In this document: in pieces, positions 1-6,461 of the stretch
Position numbering within the stretch: position 1 is the first letter of the stretch
How the letters are laid out: each line of letters begins with the position of its first letter
Origin: an uncultured Parvibacter sp.
Lineage (GTDB): Bacteria; Actinomycetota; Coriobacteriia; Coriobacteriales; Eggerthellaceae
Direction: 5' to 3'
DNA length: 8,156 nucleotides
Assembly (NCBI GenBank): GCA_910587945.1
Contig: CAJUNI010000085.1
Location: forward strand, 1 to 8,156
Notes under the pieces: generated by a model
Seen by the model: the letters and a program-made list of their open reading frames with translations, nothing else
The model's database searches: none
Told to the model about the DNA's origin: nothing
Position numbers and translations under genes: made by a program

Positions 1-657
1 GCGCTGGCCTATGCCGTAAATGCTGATGGCCCAAAGCACTTAGCTCAAGCAGCCCAAGCAAGCGGCGCAAAACTGATTCACGTATCCACTGATTATGTTT
101 TTGCGGGAACCGAGCCAACTTCTCGAACGGAAGAAGACGCACCCTGTCCGATTTCCGCCTATGGGCGCACGAAATGGGCGGGGGAGGTTCTTGCTCGGGC
201 GGCCTGCGATAGGCTCTTTATTGTGCGTACAGCGTGGCTCTATGGACCTGGAACCAAGAATTTTGTGCACACCATGCGGCGTCTGGGTGCGACTCATGAG
301 GAAATCACGGTAGTTGATGATCAAATTGGCAATCCAACCTCAGCCAATGATCTTGCCTATGAAATTTTGCAATTGGCTCAAACCGACGGCTATGGCACCT
401 ATCATTGCACCAATGAAGGAAGCTGCTCTTGGGCTGAGTTTGCTCAGGCAATTATGGATGGTTCAGGTTTGAGCTGCAAAGTCATTCCTATAACCTCGAA
501 GCGGTATCACGAGCTCCATCCGGAGAGTGCCGATCGTCCGGCCTACTCCTCATTGGAGAATAAGCATTTAACTCGCACCATTGGAAACAAGATGCGACCT
601 TGGACGGAAGCGCTTTCCTCATATCTCGCGAGGCTAGGCGCAATAAAGGAGGTATAA
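1..657 (+). CDS. rmlD: dTDP-4-dehydrorhamnose reductase (RmlD), 5'-truncated by window edge
   Basis: RmlD catalyses the last step of dTDP-L-rhamnose synthesis in the cytoplasm, the NAD(P)H-dependent reduction of dTDP-4-keto-L-rhamnose. The frame is open from base 1 and ends with TAA at 655-657, giving 218 visible residues. The family is usually near 280-300, so the N-terminal Rossmann nucleotide-binding segment lies outside the window. Visible family signatures, numbered from the first visible residue, are VNADGPKHLA (6-15), STDYVF (29-34), the short-chain dehydrogenase YxxxK pair in YGRTK (Tyr54, Lys58), RTAWLYGPG, and DQIGNPTSANDLA in the substrate-binding half. It is followed after one base by rmlB, whose ribosome site lies inside the rmlD tail, so the two are probably translationally coupled. 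A fused RmlC-RmlD protein, as found in some actinobacteria, cannot be excluded from this fragment, but a separate rmlC downstream makes it less likely. Confidence 0.95.
   Translation, partial: ALAYAVNADGPKHLAQAAQASGAKLIHVSTDYVFAGTEPTSRTEEDAPCPISAYGRTKWAGEVLARAACDRLFIVRTAWLYGPGTKNFVHTMRRLGATHEEITVVDDQIGNPTSANDLAYEILQLAQTDGYGTYHCTNEGSCSWAEFAQAIMDGSGLSCKVIPITSKRYHELHPESADRPAYSSLENKHLTRTIGNKMRPWTEALSSYLARLGAIKEV
645..653 (+). promoter_or_regulatory. Strong ribosome binding site of rmlB
   Basis: AAAGGAGGT is an almost perfect match to the anti-Shine-Dalgarno sequence and ends about 6 bases before the ATG at 659. It lies within the last codons of rmlD. It fixes the rmlB start and suggests high, coupled translation of rmlB. 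Confidence 0.85.
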
Positions 658-658
658 A

Positions 659-1675
659 ATGACTATTTGTGAACCTACCCGTTTGCTTGTTACGGGCGGC
701 GCCGGTTTTATTGGAAGCAACTTCGTTCATTGGGTAGCCACGCACCATCCTGAGGTGAAGATGGTGGTACTCGACAAGCTTACCTATGCGGGTAATCTTG
801 CAAACTTGGATGGGGTTCCCGAAGAACAGCTAACCTTTGTACAAGGTGATATTTGCGATGAAGCCTTAGTGGATGAACTGATGGCTTCCGTAGATGCGGT
901 CGTACATTTTGCCGCTGAAAGTCACAATGACAACTCCATTGCGGACCCAGCACCGTTTGTGCGTACAAACGTGGAGGGAACCTTCACGTTGTTAGAGGCG
1001 GCGCGCCGTCACGGAACGCGCTTCCACCATATATCTACCGATGAGGTCTACGGTGATTTGGCCTTAGATGATCCGGCGCGGTTTACCGAAGAAACCCCCT
1101 ATCATCCCTCGAGTCCCTATAGCTCGACCAAGGCTGCCTCGGATATGTTGGTGCGCGCTTGGCATCGCACCTATGGCGTGAATGCTACGATTTCGAATTG
1201 CTCAAACAACTACGGTCCCCGGCAACACATTGAGAAGTTTATTCCCCGTCAGATCACTAATATTCTTGCAGGGATTCGTCCGAAACTCTATGGAGATGGT
1301 CTCAATGTACGGGATTGGATTCATGTGGATGACCATTCCAGTGCGGTATGGGCTATTCTTACCCAAGGCCAAGCAGGGGAAACCTATTTGATTGGCGCCG
1401 ATGGTGAGCGGGATAATCGCACGGTCATGGCCGATATTTTGACGGCCATGGGTCAGGAGTCGGATGCCTTTGATTGGGTACGCGATCGCCCGGGCCATGA
1501 TCGTCGCTATGCGATTGATAGCACCAAACTTCGTCGAGAGCTTGGTTGGGAACCCACTCATCAGGATTTCAGCGAAGGCCTTGCGGATACGATTCGCTGG
1601 TATCAGGAAAATGAGGCCTGGTGGCAGGATGCGAAGGCCGCTACTGAGCAGAAGTATCAGAAGCTGGGACAGTAG
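659..1675 (+). CDS. rmlB: dTDP-glucose 4,6-dehydratase (RmlB)
   Basis: RmlB converts dTDP-D-glucose to dTDP-4-keto-6-deoxy-D-glucose, the second step of dTDP-L-rhamnose synthesis, using tightly bound NAD+. The 338-residue product is of normal family length. It is an extended short-chain dehydrogenase with the Rossmann motif TGGAGFIG (12-19), DKLTYAGN (39-46), HFAAESHNDNSI (83-94), the catalytic Thr-Asp-Glu in STDEVYGD (Thr127, Asp128, Glu129), and YSSTK giving the Tyr154/Lys158 pair. These are followed by SNCSNNYGPRQHIEKFIPRQ and VRDWIHVDDH, typical of the substrate-binding region. HNDNS replaces the more common HVDRS, a variant I associate with Gram-positive RmlB. The start is set by the strong ribosome site at 645-653. 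It is followed 12 bases later by rmlC. Confidence 0.98.
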   Translation: MTICEPTRLLVTGGAGFIGSNFVHWVATHHPEVKMVVLDKLTYAGNLANLDGVPEEQLTFVQGDICDEALVDELMASVDAVVHFAAESHNDNSIADPAPFVRTNVEGTFTLLEAARRHGTRFHHISTDEVYGDLALDDPARFTEETPYHPSSPYSSTKAASDMLVRAWHRTYGVNATISNCSNNYGPRQHIEKFIPRQITNILAGIRPKLYGDGLNVRDWIHVDDHSSAVWAILTQGQAGETYLIGADGERDNRTVMADILTAMGQESDAFDWVRDRPGHDRRYAIDSTKLRRELGWEPTHQDFSEGLADTIRWYQENEAWWQDAKAATEQKYQKLGQ

Positions 1676-1687
1676 GGAAGCACAGCT

Positions 1688-2278
1688 ATGGGTCAGGACT
1701 CCGTAACGTTCGGGAATTTCACCTTTACGCCTACTGCCATAGACGGTGTCATGGTGGTGGATGTAAAAAGCTATGGTGATGAACGCGGCGCGTTTATGGA
1801 AACCTACAAACAAGAGGATTTTGAGCGTGCCGGCATTGGTGTGCGGTTTGTGCAAGACAACCAGTCGGTTTCCACAAAAGGGGTATTGCGCGGCCTCCAT
1901 TTCCAAATCGAGTTTCCGCAAAGCAAGTTGGTGCGGGTTGTTGAGGGCTCTGTGTTTGATGTCTGTGTTGACCTGCGTCCTCAAAGCCCTACCTACGGAC
2001 AATGGGTTGGTTGTACCCTAAGCGCTGAGAATCATCGCCAATTCTTTATCCCTCGAGGATTTGCCCATGGCTTTTTGGTGCTCTCGAAACGAGCGGTGTT
2101 TTGCTATAAGTGCGACGATGTCTATCATCCCAATGATGAGGGTGGTCTCATGTGGAACGACCCTTCCATAGGCATTCAGTGGCCAGTATTAGAAGGTGAA
2201 GAAACATTCTGTGCTGATTCCATTATCTTGAGTGAAAAAGACCAACATCATCCATTATTGGATACCTTGGATCGCTAA
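1688..2278 (+). CDS. rmlC: dTDP-4-dehydrorhamnose 3,5-epimerase (RmlC)
   Basis: RmlC epimerises carbons 3 and 5 of dTDP-4-keto-6-deoxyglucose to give the precursor that RmlD reduces. The 196-residue cupin-fold product is slightly long for the family (usually about 180-190). Seen in order are RGAFMETY (33-40), RGLHFQ (68-73) with the expected catalytic His71, QSKLVRVVEG with Lys80, VFDVCVDLRPQSPTYGQWVG, IPRGFAHGF (121-129) with a conserved His127, the FCYK tyrosine at 140, and WNDPSIGIQWP (156-166). The set is complete, so the enzyme should be active. AGGGAAG at 1674-1680 lies 7 bases before the ATG and overlaps the rmlB stop region, supporting this start and operon membership. An 85-base gap follows, the longest same-strand gap in the window. 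Confidence 0.97.
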   Translation: MGQDSVTFGNFTFTPTAIDGVMVVDVKSYGDERGAFMETYKQEDFERAGIGVRFVQDNQSVSTKGVLRGLHFQIEFPQSKLVRVVEGSVFDVCVDLRPQSPTYGQWVGCTLSAENHRQFFIPRGFAHGFLVLSKRAVFCYKCDDVYHPNDEGGLMWNDPSIGIQWPVLEGEETFCADSIILSEKDQHHPLLDTLDR

Positions 2279-2363
2279 GGGTCGATCGCTCTCTCAGGTG
2301 CTTTAGAATACAGATGGACACAGTAAGCAAAAGCTATAGAACGAACAAAGGGTTGGGGAATCT
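2279..2363. other. Intergenic gap between rmlC and the glycosyltransferase gene
   Basis: This is the longest spacing between same-strand genes here. It holds a weak ribosome-like GGGGA at 2355-2359 before the ATG at 2364. A -10-like TAGAAT sits at 2304-2309, but no good -35 box lies at the right distance. GATCGCT occurs twice (2270-2276 and 2284-2290), overlapping the rmlC end. No T-tract follows any hairpin. It may separate two transcription units, but the sequence alone does not show this. Confidence 0.4.
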
Positions 2364-3062
2364 ATGGGACCACGGATCTTAGCGATCATTCCCGCATATA
2401 ACGAAGAAGAGAATATTGTTTCTACGGTGGAGGATCTGCTTAAGCGCGCACCGGGCATTGATTATGTCGTGATCAATGATGGCTCTAAAGACGCTACCAG
2501 TCGTATTTGTCATGAGCGGGGCTATAACGTTATTGATTTGCCCGTCAACCTCGGTCTTGCCGGCGGTTTTCAAACGGGTATGAAATATGCTCTGCGCCAT
2601 AACTATGACTATGCCGTGCAATTCGATGCTGATGGTCAGCATTCGGCGGCCTATGTCTGGCCTATGGTGGATTACGCCATTGAGACGGATTCCAATATTG
2701 TTATCGGGTCGCGGTTTTGTGCCCAGAAGAAGCCTATTTCACCCCGAATGATTGGCTCGATGCTTATTACGGCCATGATTCGACTGACTACTGGAAAAAA
2801 GATTCAAGACCCCACCTCGGGCATGCGGTTGTTTGATCGTAAGATGATTCCACTTTTCGCGAACGAATTGGACTACAGCCCTGAGCCTGACACTATCGCG
2901 CTTGTGGCTCGCAATGGGGCTAAAGTCTCTGAGATTCAAGTGGAGATGCGCGATCGCGTGGCTGGGGAAAGCTATTTGAACTTCACTAAGTCCATTACCT
3001 ACATGCTTCGTGTCTGCGTTTCGATTTTGTTTGTGCAGTGGTTCAGAAAGGATCCCATCTAG
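2364..3062 (+). CDS. Family 2 glycosyltransferase, DPM1-like
   Basis: A 232-residue GT-A glycosyltransferase, predicted to move a sugar from an activated nucleotide donor to a lipid carrier or growing glycan at the inner face of the membrane. The N-terminal half has PAYNEEENI (10-18), INDGS (37-41), NLGLAGGFQTG (62-72) and the metal-binding DADGQ (88-92). QDPTSGMRLF (148-157) is typical of polyprenyl-phosphate sugar transferases of the dolichol-phosphate mannose synthase type. There is no long C-terminal membrane domain, only a modestly hydrophobic stretch at about 213-227. The stop codon overlaps the GTG of a small membrane protein by one base. In many Gram-positive glycan loci such enzymes are paired with a DUF2304 protein, which fits here. 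The donor and acceptor cannot be read from the sequence. It might be a rhamnosyltransferase given the upstream rml genes, but a lipid-phosphate sugar synthase is equally possible. Confidence 0.9.
   Translation: MGPRILAIIPAYNEEENIVSTVEDLLKRAPGIDYVVINDGSKDATSRICHERGYNVIDLPVNLGLAGGFQTGMKYALRHNYDYAVQFDADGQHSAAYVWPMVDYAIETDSNIVIGSRFCAQKKPISPRMIGSMLITAMIRLTTGKKIQDPTSGMRLFDRKMIPLFANELDYSPEPDTIALVARNGAKVSEIQVEMRDRVAGESYLNFTKSITYMLRVCVSILFVQWFRKDPI
3047..3052 (+). promoter_or_regulatory. Ribosome binding site fixing a GTG start at 3062
   Basis: AAAGGA lies 9 bases before the GTG at 3062, inside the end of the upstream glycosyltransferase gene. It supports 3062 over the in-frame GTG at 3038, which would place the start 25 bases inside the previous gene and upstream of this site. 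Confidence 0.65.
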
Positions 3063-3454
3063 TGCTTACGTTACTGCTTGTGGTCGGAGCCCTGCTGACT
3101 CTGATTTTTGTTATTACGAAGGTACGCAAATCGGAAATCAAAACCTCAGATACGGTGTTTTGGTTTTTGATGGCCCTGTTTTTGCTGATTTTGGCCATCT
3201 TCCCGCAAATTGCCTATGTGCTTTCCGATGTGTTTGACATTCAATCGCCGGCCAATTTGGTATTTTTGGCTGTCGTGGCGGTGTTGTTTATTAAGGAATT
3301 CTTGGCTTCGGTGGAGATTGCTAAATTGCGCTCCAAAATTACCTATTTGGTACAAGAGATTGCGTTGCTTGAAGAGACCTCTTCCGACAGTTCTGCTCAA
3401 AGGGAAGAAGAGGAAGTGCAGAGCGAAGTAATCGTTGAACTCAGGGAGGAATAA
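3062..3454 (+). CDS. DUF2304-type small membrane protein
   Basis: A 130-residue protein of the DUF2304 family, recognised from the KxxDTVFWFLMALFLLILAIFPQIA block followed by IQSPANLVFLAVVAVLFIKEF. Three hydrophobic segments are visible at about residues 2-19, 31-50 and 64-81. A short amphipathic, probably coiled-coil helix follows (82-105, AKLRSKITYLVQEIALLEE), then an acidic tail rich in Glu and Ser. The family has no established enzymatic role and is usually encoded beside DPM1-like glycosyltransferases. The inference is that it anchors or partners that enzyme at the membrane. The GTG start overlaps the upstream TAG stop (TAGTG), so translation is probably coupled and the products may be made in similar amounts. 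An alternative GTG at 3038 would add 8 residues. Assignment to the family is fairly sure; the role is not. Confidence 0.85.
   Translation: MLTLLLVVGALLTLIFVITKVRKSEIKTSDTVFWFLMALFLLILAIFPQIAYVLSDVFDIQSPANLVFLAVVAVLFIKEFLASVEIAKLRSKITYLVQEIALLEETSSDSSAQREEEEVQSEVIVELREE
3443..3450 (+). promoter_or_regulatory. Ribosome binding site fixing a GTG start at 3459
   Basis: AGGGAGGA ends 8 bases before the GTG at 3459. An in-frame TTG at 3435 lies upstream of this site and would make the ribosome site coding, so 3459 is the better start for the acyltransferase. Confidence 0.8.
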
Positions 3455-3458
3455 CGCA

Positions 3459-4724
3459 GTGGAACAACAGGTCCCTGCGTCTTCATCTGCAACGGTGCGG
3501 ACAGTGGCTTCCGTAACAGGCTCGCGTAAGAATAATCTGGATTTCATTCGCTTTGTTGCGGCATTGCTCGTTATTTTTTCCCATTCATTTTCTATCTGCT
3601 TTGGCCCCACGTCGCATACGCCCTTAAACCTTTTAACAGCTGATCGGTTAAGTGAAGGCGGCTTAGCGGTTGGCGTGTTCTTTTTCTTCGGGGGCTTCCT
3701 GATTGCAAAAAGTTGCGTGTCTCATCCCAAAGCTCCGAACTTTTTCAAGCTGCGCCTTTTGCGTATTCTGCCGCAGCTTATCTTTGTCGTAGTGCTGCTC
3801 ACGTTTGTGGTGGGCCCGGTGCTGACCTCATTGCCCCTCGATCAGTACTTCACCAATGGAGAAACCTACGCCTATCTGCTTAACGGCGTATTCTTTCTTC
3901 ACCATGATTTGCCCGGAGTATTTACGACTAACCCCTATGGCCCCGGAGTGAACGCTCCGTTGTGGACGCTGCCGGTGGAGTTTGCCTGCTACATCCTTTG
4001 TTTTCTTTGCTTCCGCTGGACGCGGTTCACTCGCCGCTCCTTTGCCCTTCTCTCAATTCCCGTCCTTATGCTCTTGGGGATCTATTTGGCGTTCTTTGAA
4101 CTCTATCAGCTTTCAGTGGTACGCGCCATTATTTTGTTTTATGAGGGCGTAGCGTTTTACGTATATCGGGATTCAATTCCGTTGAAGGCCTCGCTGGGTT
4201 GGGGCTCGATTGCCCTGTTCTGCCTGTTGGTGGCATTTGGACTTGATATCGTCGCCATGTTCGTAGTCTTTCCCTATGCCCTTATGTGGTTGGGTTATGG
4301 CTTGCCAGCGCGGTTTGCTAACTTCGCCAAACATGGCGAATTCTCCTACGGCATTTATCTGTGGGGATGGCCCATTCAGCAGACGTTGGTACTGTTGCTT
4401 CCGGCTGAACTTTCCCTGCCCTGGATTAATACGATAGTGGCTTGCGTGATTGCTATTGGCTTTGGTGCGACTAATTACTACATTGTTGATTGCGGGGTTA
4501 CTCGTCTTTTGGAACGGTCGCGTAATAAGCGCACCGAAGTGTTGGCGGCCGAGCTTGCTGAGGCCGACCGCGTAACGCCCGTGCAGCCTTGTGATGCTAC
4601 GCAAACGAAGGGTGGAGTGCCAGAGGAGGACGCCCGGTTGTCCGAGAATTCTTCCGGTGCAGTCGGGTCTGATTCTCCGGTGACACAAACTCCTCCTAGT
4701 GGCGAAGAAGCAGGAAGGAAATGA
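3459..4724 (+). CDS. Membrane acyltransferase, acyltransferase-3 (OafA/YrhL-like) family
   Basis: A 421-residue integral membrane protein predicted to O-acylate (commonly O-acetylate) sugar residues of a surface glycan. Family signs are NNLDFIR (25-31) leading into the first membrane helix with the conserved active-site His42 (FSHSF), the GVFFFFGGFLIA segment (72-83), the RLLRILPQL loop (99-107), and NAPLWTLPVEF (165-175), a hallmark of this family. About ten hydrophobic segments run to near residue 345. From about 351 a 71-residue polar tail follows, rich in Glu, Ala, Ser, Pro and Thr, probably disordered; its role is unknown. The first 24 residues are also polar and Ser/Val rich. The gene starts 4 bases after the DUF2304 stop and ends 3 bases before licD1, so it sits in the same operon. 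The exact acyl group and acceptor sugar are not determinable. Confidence 0.92.
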   Translation: MEQQVPASSSATVRTVASVTGSRKNNLDFIRFVAALLVIFSHSFSICFGPTSHTPLNLLTADRLSEGGLAVGVFFFFGGFLIAKSCVSHPKAPNFFKLRLLRILPQLIFVVVLLTFVVGPVLTSLPLDQYFTNGETYAYLLNGVFFLHHDLPGVFTTNPYGPGVNAPLWTLPVEFACYILCFLCFRWTRFTRRSFALLSIPVLMLLGIYLAFFELYQLSVVRAIILFYEGVAFYVYRDSIPLKASLGWGSIALFCLLVAFGLDIVAMFVVFPYALMWLGYGLPARFANFAKHGEFSYGIYLWGWPIQQTLVLLLPAELSLPWINTIVACVIAIGFGATNYYIVDCGVTRLLERSRNKRTEVLAAELAEADRVTPVQPCDATQTKGGVPEEDARLSENSSGAVGSDSPVTQTPPSGEEAGRK

Positions 4725-4727
4725 TCC

Positions 4728-5576
4728 ATGGGATCCTATGATGACGCTACTCTTGAGCATCTTCATGATTGTGAAATGGAGATACTGAACGACTTCATTA
4801 CTGTCTGTAATGAGCTGGGAGTTCAGTATTTTGCGCTGGCCGGTACGGTACTTGGCGCCGTGCGTCATCAGGACTTTATCCCCTGGGATGACGATATCGA
4901 TGTAGCGCTTCCCGCTAAGGATTTGGCGCGGGTTCTGGAAGTGTTCGAGCGTGACTGGTCCGATAAGTATCTGGTTATGGATACCGAACGCTATATCGAC
5001 TACCCCTTGGCGAGCGTGCGCCTCATGCTGAAAGGAACGGAGTTTCGAGAGACTCCTCTTAAGGATATTCCGGTCGATCTCGGAATCTTTTTAGATCTGT
5101 ATGGTCTGGATAACGTGGCTGATGACGAAGCGGCCTATAAGAAACAAGCGTGGGATGCGTGGTTCTGGTCCCATGTTCGTATCCTTCTGAGTATTCCGAA
5201 CCCCGTTATTATTCAACACGGCCTCGGTGGTGTAGTACGCAAGGCGGCCTCGAAAGTGGTGGGTGCCTTATTTAGAGCAAGCGGGATGTCGAAAGAAAAA
5301 GCGTTTGCGAAGGAGCAGGAAGCTCGTCGGCGCTATGAAAACGTGGAGACCAAGCGGTTCGCCTACCTCTGTGACACGGATCGCTTCTCTACAACCTTTG
5401 AGAAAGATAAGATGCTGCCCCCGGTAAATTTGCCCTTCCGCGGGGGAGAGATTGCGGTGCCCGCCACCTACCTGGAGCATCTCGAGGCCATGTATGGTCC
5501 GACCTATATGGAACTTCCTCCGGTGGAACACCGCAAGAATCATTATCCAGAAAAGCTTGATTTTGGCCCCTACTAA
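4728..5576 (+). CDS. LicD-family phosphotransferase, copy 1
   Basis: A 282-residue LicD/fukutin-type protein of the nucleotidyltransferase fold. Characterised relatives transfer phosphocholine or other phosphoryl groups from a CDP-activated donor onto glycan sugars. Visible are GTVLGAVRH (39-47), FIPWDDDIDV (50-59) with the metal-binding acidic cluster, and GIFLDLYGLD (119-128), which matches the family pattern GIFxDIFPLD with both Asp residues kept (Asp123, Asp128). A C-terminal HRKNHYPEKLDFGPY completes it. A moderately hydrophobic region at about 160-185 may touch the membrane. AGGAAGGA (4712-4719) lies 8 bases before the ATG. The gene starts 3 bases after the acyltransferase and ends 12 bases from the convergent glycosyltransferase gene. 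No choline uptake or CTP-activation genes are in the window, so the transferred group is unknown. It is a paralogue of the gene at 6462-7316. Confidence 0.93.
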   Translation: MGSYDDATLEHLHDCEMEILNDFITVCNELGVQYFALAGTVLGAVRHQDFIPWDDDIDVALPAKDLARVLEVFERDWSDKYLVMDTERYIDYPLASVRLMLKGTEFRETPLKDIPVDLGIFLDLYGLDNVADDEAAYKKQAWDAWFWSHVRILLSIPNPVIIQHGLGGVVRKAASKVVGALFRASGMSKEKAFAKEQEARRRYENVETKRFAYLCDTDRFSTTFEKDKMLPPVNLPFRGGEIAVPATYLEHLEAMYGPTYMELPPVEHRKNHYPEKLDFGPY

Positions 5577-5588
5577 GAGCTCGGAGCG

Positions 5589-6392
5589 TTACTCGTCAGT
5601 GCTGTTGCTCTTAATGCCACCCGCATAGAAGTGATTGAGGGCGCGCGCAATGGGTGCTGGCCAAAAGCGCTTAAGGAGGGCCAGGTCTTCGGCGCTGCGC
5701 TCACCGCTTCGGATGAGGTTGGAGGTTTCTGATTCCTCGTGAATGCGGTGGGCCATGAGAACTTGAGGGTTGTAAACAAACGAGCCCTCCTCATCAGCGA
5801 AGTCAGCCCAAGCTTCCCAATCCAAATTGGTTTTATAGGGCGAAGCTACAAAAATATCCTCGGGGGTTCGCTCTTTGAGGTAGGTGACGGATGGGCAGCA
5901 AATGGAATTGCCAAAGGCCAGCGCCCGCCGGCGTACCTTGCGACTTGTTTGTTTCGCAGGATCTTTGAGCGGTGCTAAGAGGCGACGTTTTACCTCTAAA
6001 AGCTTATTGGTGGTTACCAGCTCGCCATTGCGCAGTTCCCCATAATCGCAAAAGTAGAGGATCGGATTTTCGGCTGCATTCAGAGCCTCAAGCATCTGGG
6101 TTTTATAGGCGGGGTCATACCAGTCGTCTTGGTGGGCGATGGTAACGAGGGGAGTGGTGGCACGATTGAGAGCATGGTTCCAGTCAACGCCGATACCCGG
6201 CGCCCCTTCACGGACATAAAGGGGGATTCCCGTTTCTTCAGCTAAGGCGCTAATCGTATCATTGGGGGTTGACGTAGCAATGAGTATGTTTGATGGATCT
6301 GATTGAGCAAGAAGCGAAGCTACGCAGTCGGCAAGGTAGGGGCTTTCTTTGTAGGCACAAATGGCAAAGGTGTGATCTGCAGCGGTATACAT
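5589..6392 (-). CDS. Family 2 glycosyltransferase on the opposite strand
   Basis: A 267-residue GT-A glycosyltransferase read on the - strand. Signs are FAICAYKES (9-17) in place of the usual strand-1 motif, ATSTPND (39-45), GVDWNHALNRATTPLVTIAHQDDWYDP (68-94) with the metal-binding QDD (88-90), and NLDWEAWADFADEEGSFVYNPQVLMAHRIHEESET near the C-terminus. It would transfer a sugar to a lipid-linked intermediate in the cytoplasm. AGGA about 8 bases before the start is a modest ribosome site. The gene is inverted relative to every neighbour, meets licD1 end to end with only 12 bases between stops, and diverges from licD2 across 69 bases. Lacking a visible terminator on either side, it would be crossed antisense by any transcript reading from licD1 into licD2. 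Its donor and acceptor are unknown. Confidence 0.88.
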   Translation of the reverse strand: MYTAADHTFAICAYKESPYLADCVASLLAQSDPSNILIATSTPNDTISALAEETGIPLYVREGAPGIGVDWNHALNRATTPLVTIAHQDDWYDPAYKTQMLEALNAAENPILYFCDYGELRNGELVTTNKLLEVKRRLLAPLKDPAKQTSRKVRRRALAFGNSICCPSVTYLKERTPEDIFVASPYKTNLDWEAWADFADEEGSFVYNPQVLMAHRIHEESETSNLIRSGERSAEDLALLKRFWPAPIARALNHFYAGGIKSNSTDE

Positions 6393-6461
6393 GCTCTTAT
6401 CCTGTATCGTAGGGAGTAGATTCTGACTGCCCTTAGCGGCAACCGGTGAAAAGGACGTAGG
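6393..6461. promoter_or_regulatory. Divergent intergenic region between inverted glycosyltransferase and licD2
   Basis: These 69 bases must hold the promoter of the - strand gene unless that promoter lies inside licD2, and may also hold one for licD2. The + strand carries a good ribosome site for licD2, GAAAAGGA at 6448-6454. Only weak -10-like elements are seen: TAGATT at 6417-6422 on +, and TACGAT near 6406-6411 on -. Neither has a convincing -35 partner, so the promoter role is inferred from gene layout. Confidence 0.4.

Noticed and set aside
1202..2002. 266-residue open frame on the - strand across rmlB and rmlC
   Set aside because: It lies wholly antisense to two well-supported enzymes, crosses their junction, and its translation shows no family motif. 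It is a by-product of their codon use.
2270..2287. Short inverted repeat GATCG/CGATC at the end of rmlC as a terminator
   Set aside because: The stem is only 5 bases with an 8-base loop, it overlaps the stop codon, and no T-tract follows.
2304..2309. TAGAAT as a -10 box for the glycosyltransferase operon
   Set aside because: No sequence close to TTGACA lies 16-18 bases upstream, so a promoter cannot be supported.
3435..3458. TTG at 3435 as start of the acyltransferase
   Set aside because: The strong AGGGAGGA at 3443-3450 lies downstream of this TTG and is correctly spaced for GTG 3459.
4173..4868. 231-residue open frame on the - strand over the acyltransferase end and licD1 start
   Set aside because: Antisense to two clear genes, with no recognisable domain and a composition rich in Arg, His and Ser typical of shadow frames.
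5577..6461. Phase-variable invertible segment carrying the - strand glycosyltransferase
   Set aside because: No inverted repeats were noticed by eye at the two edges, no recombinase gene is in the window, and the flanking licD paralogues are in direct, not inverted, orientation.
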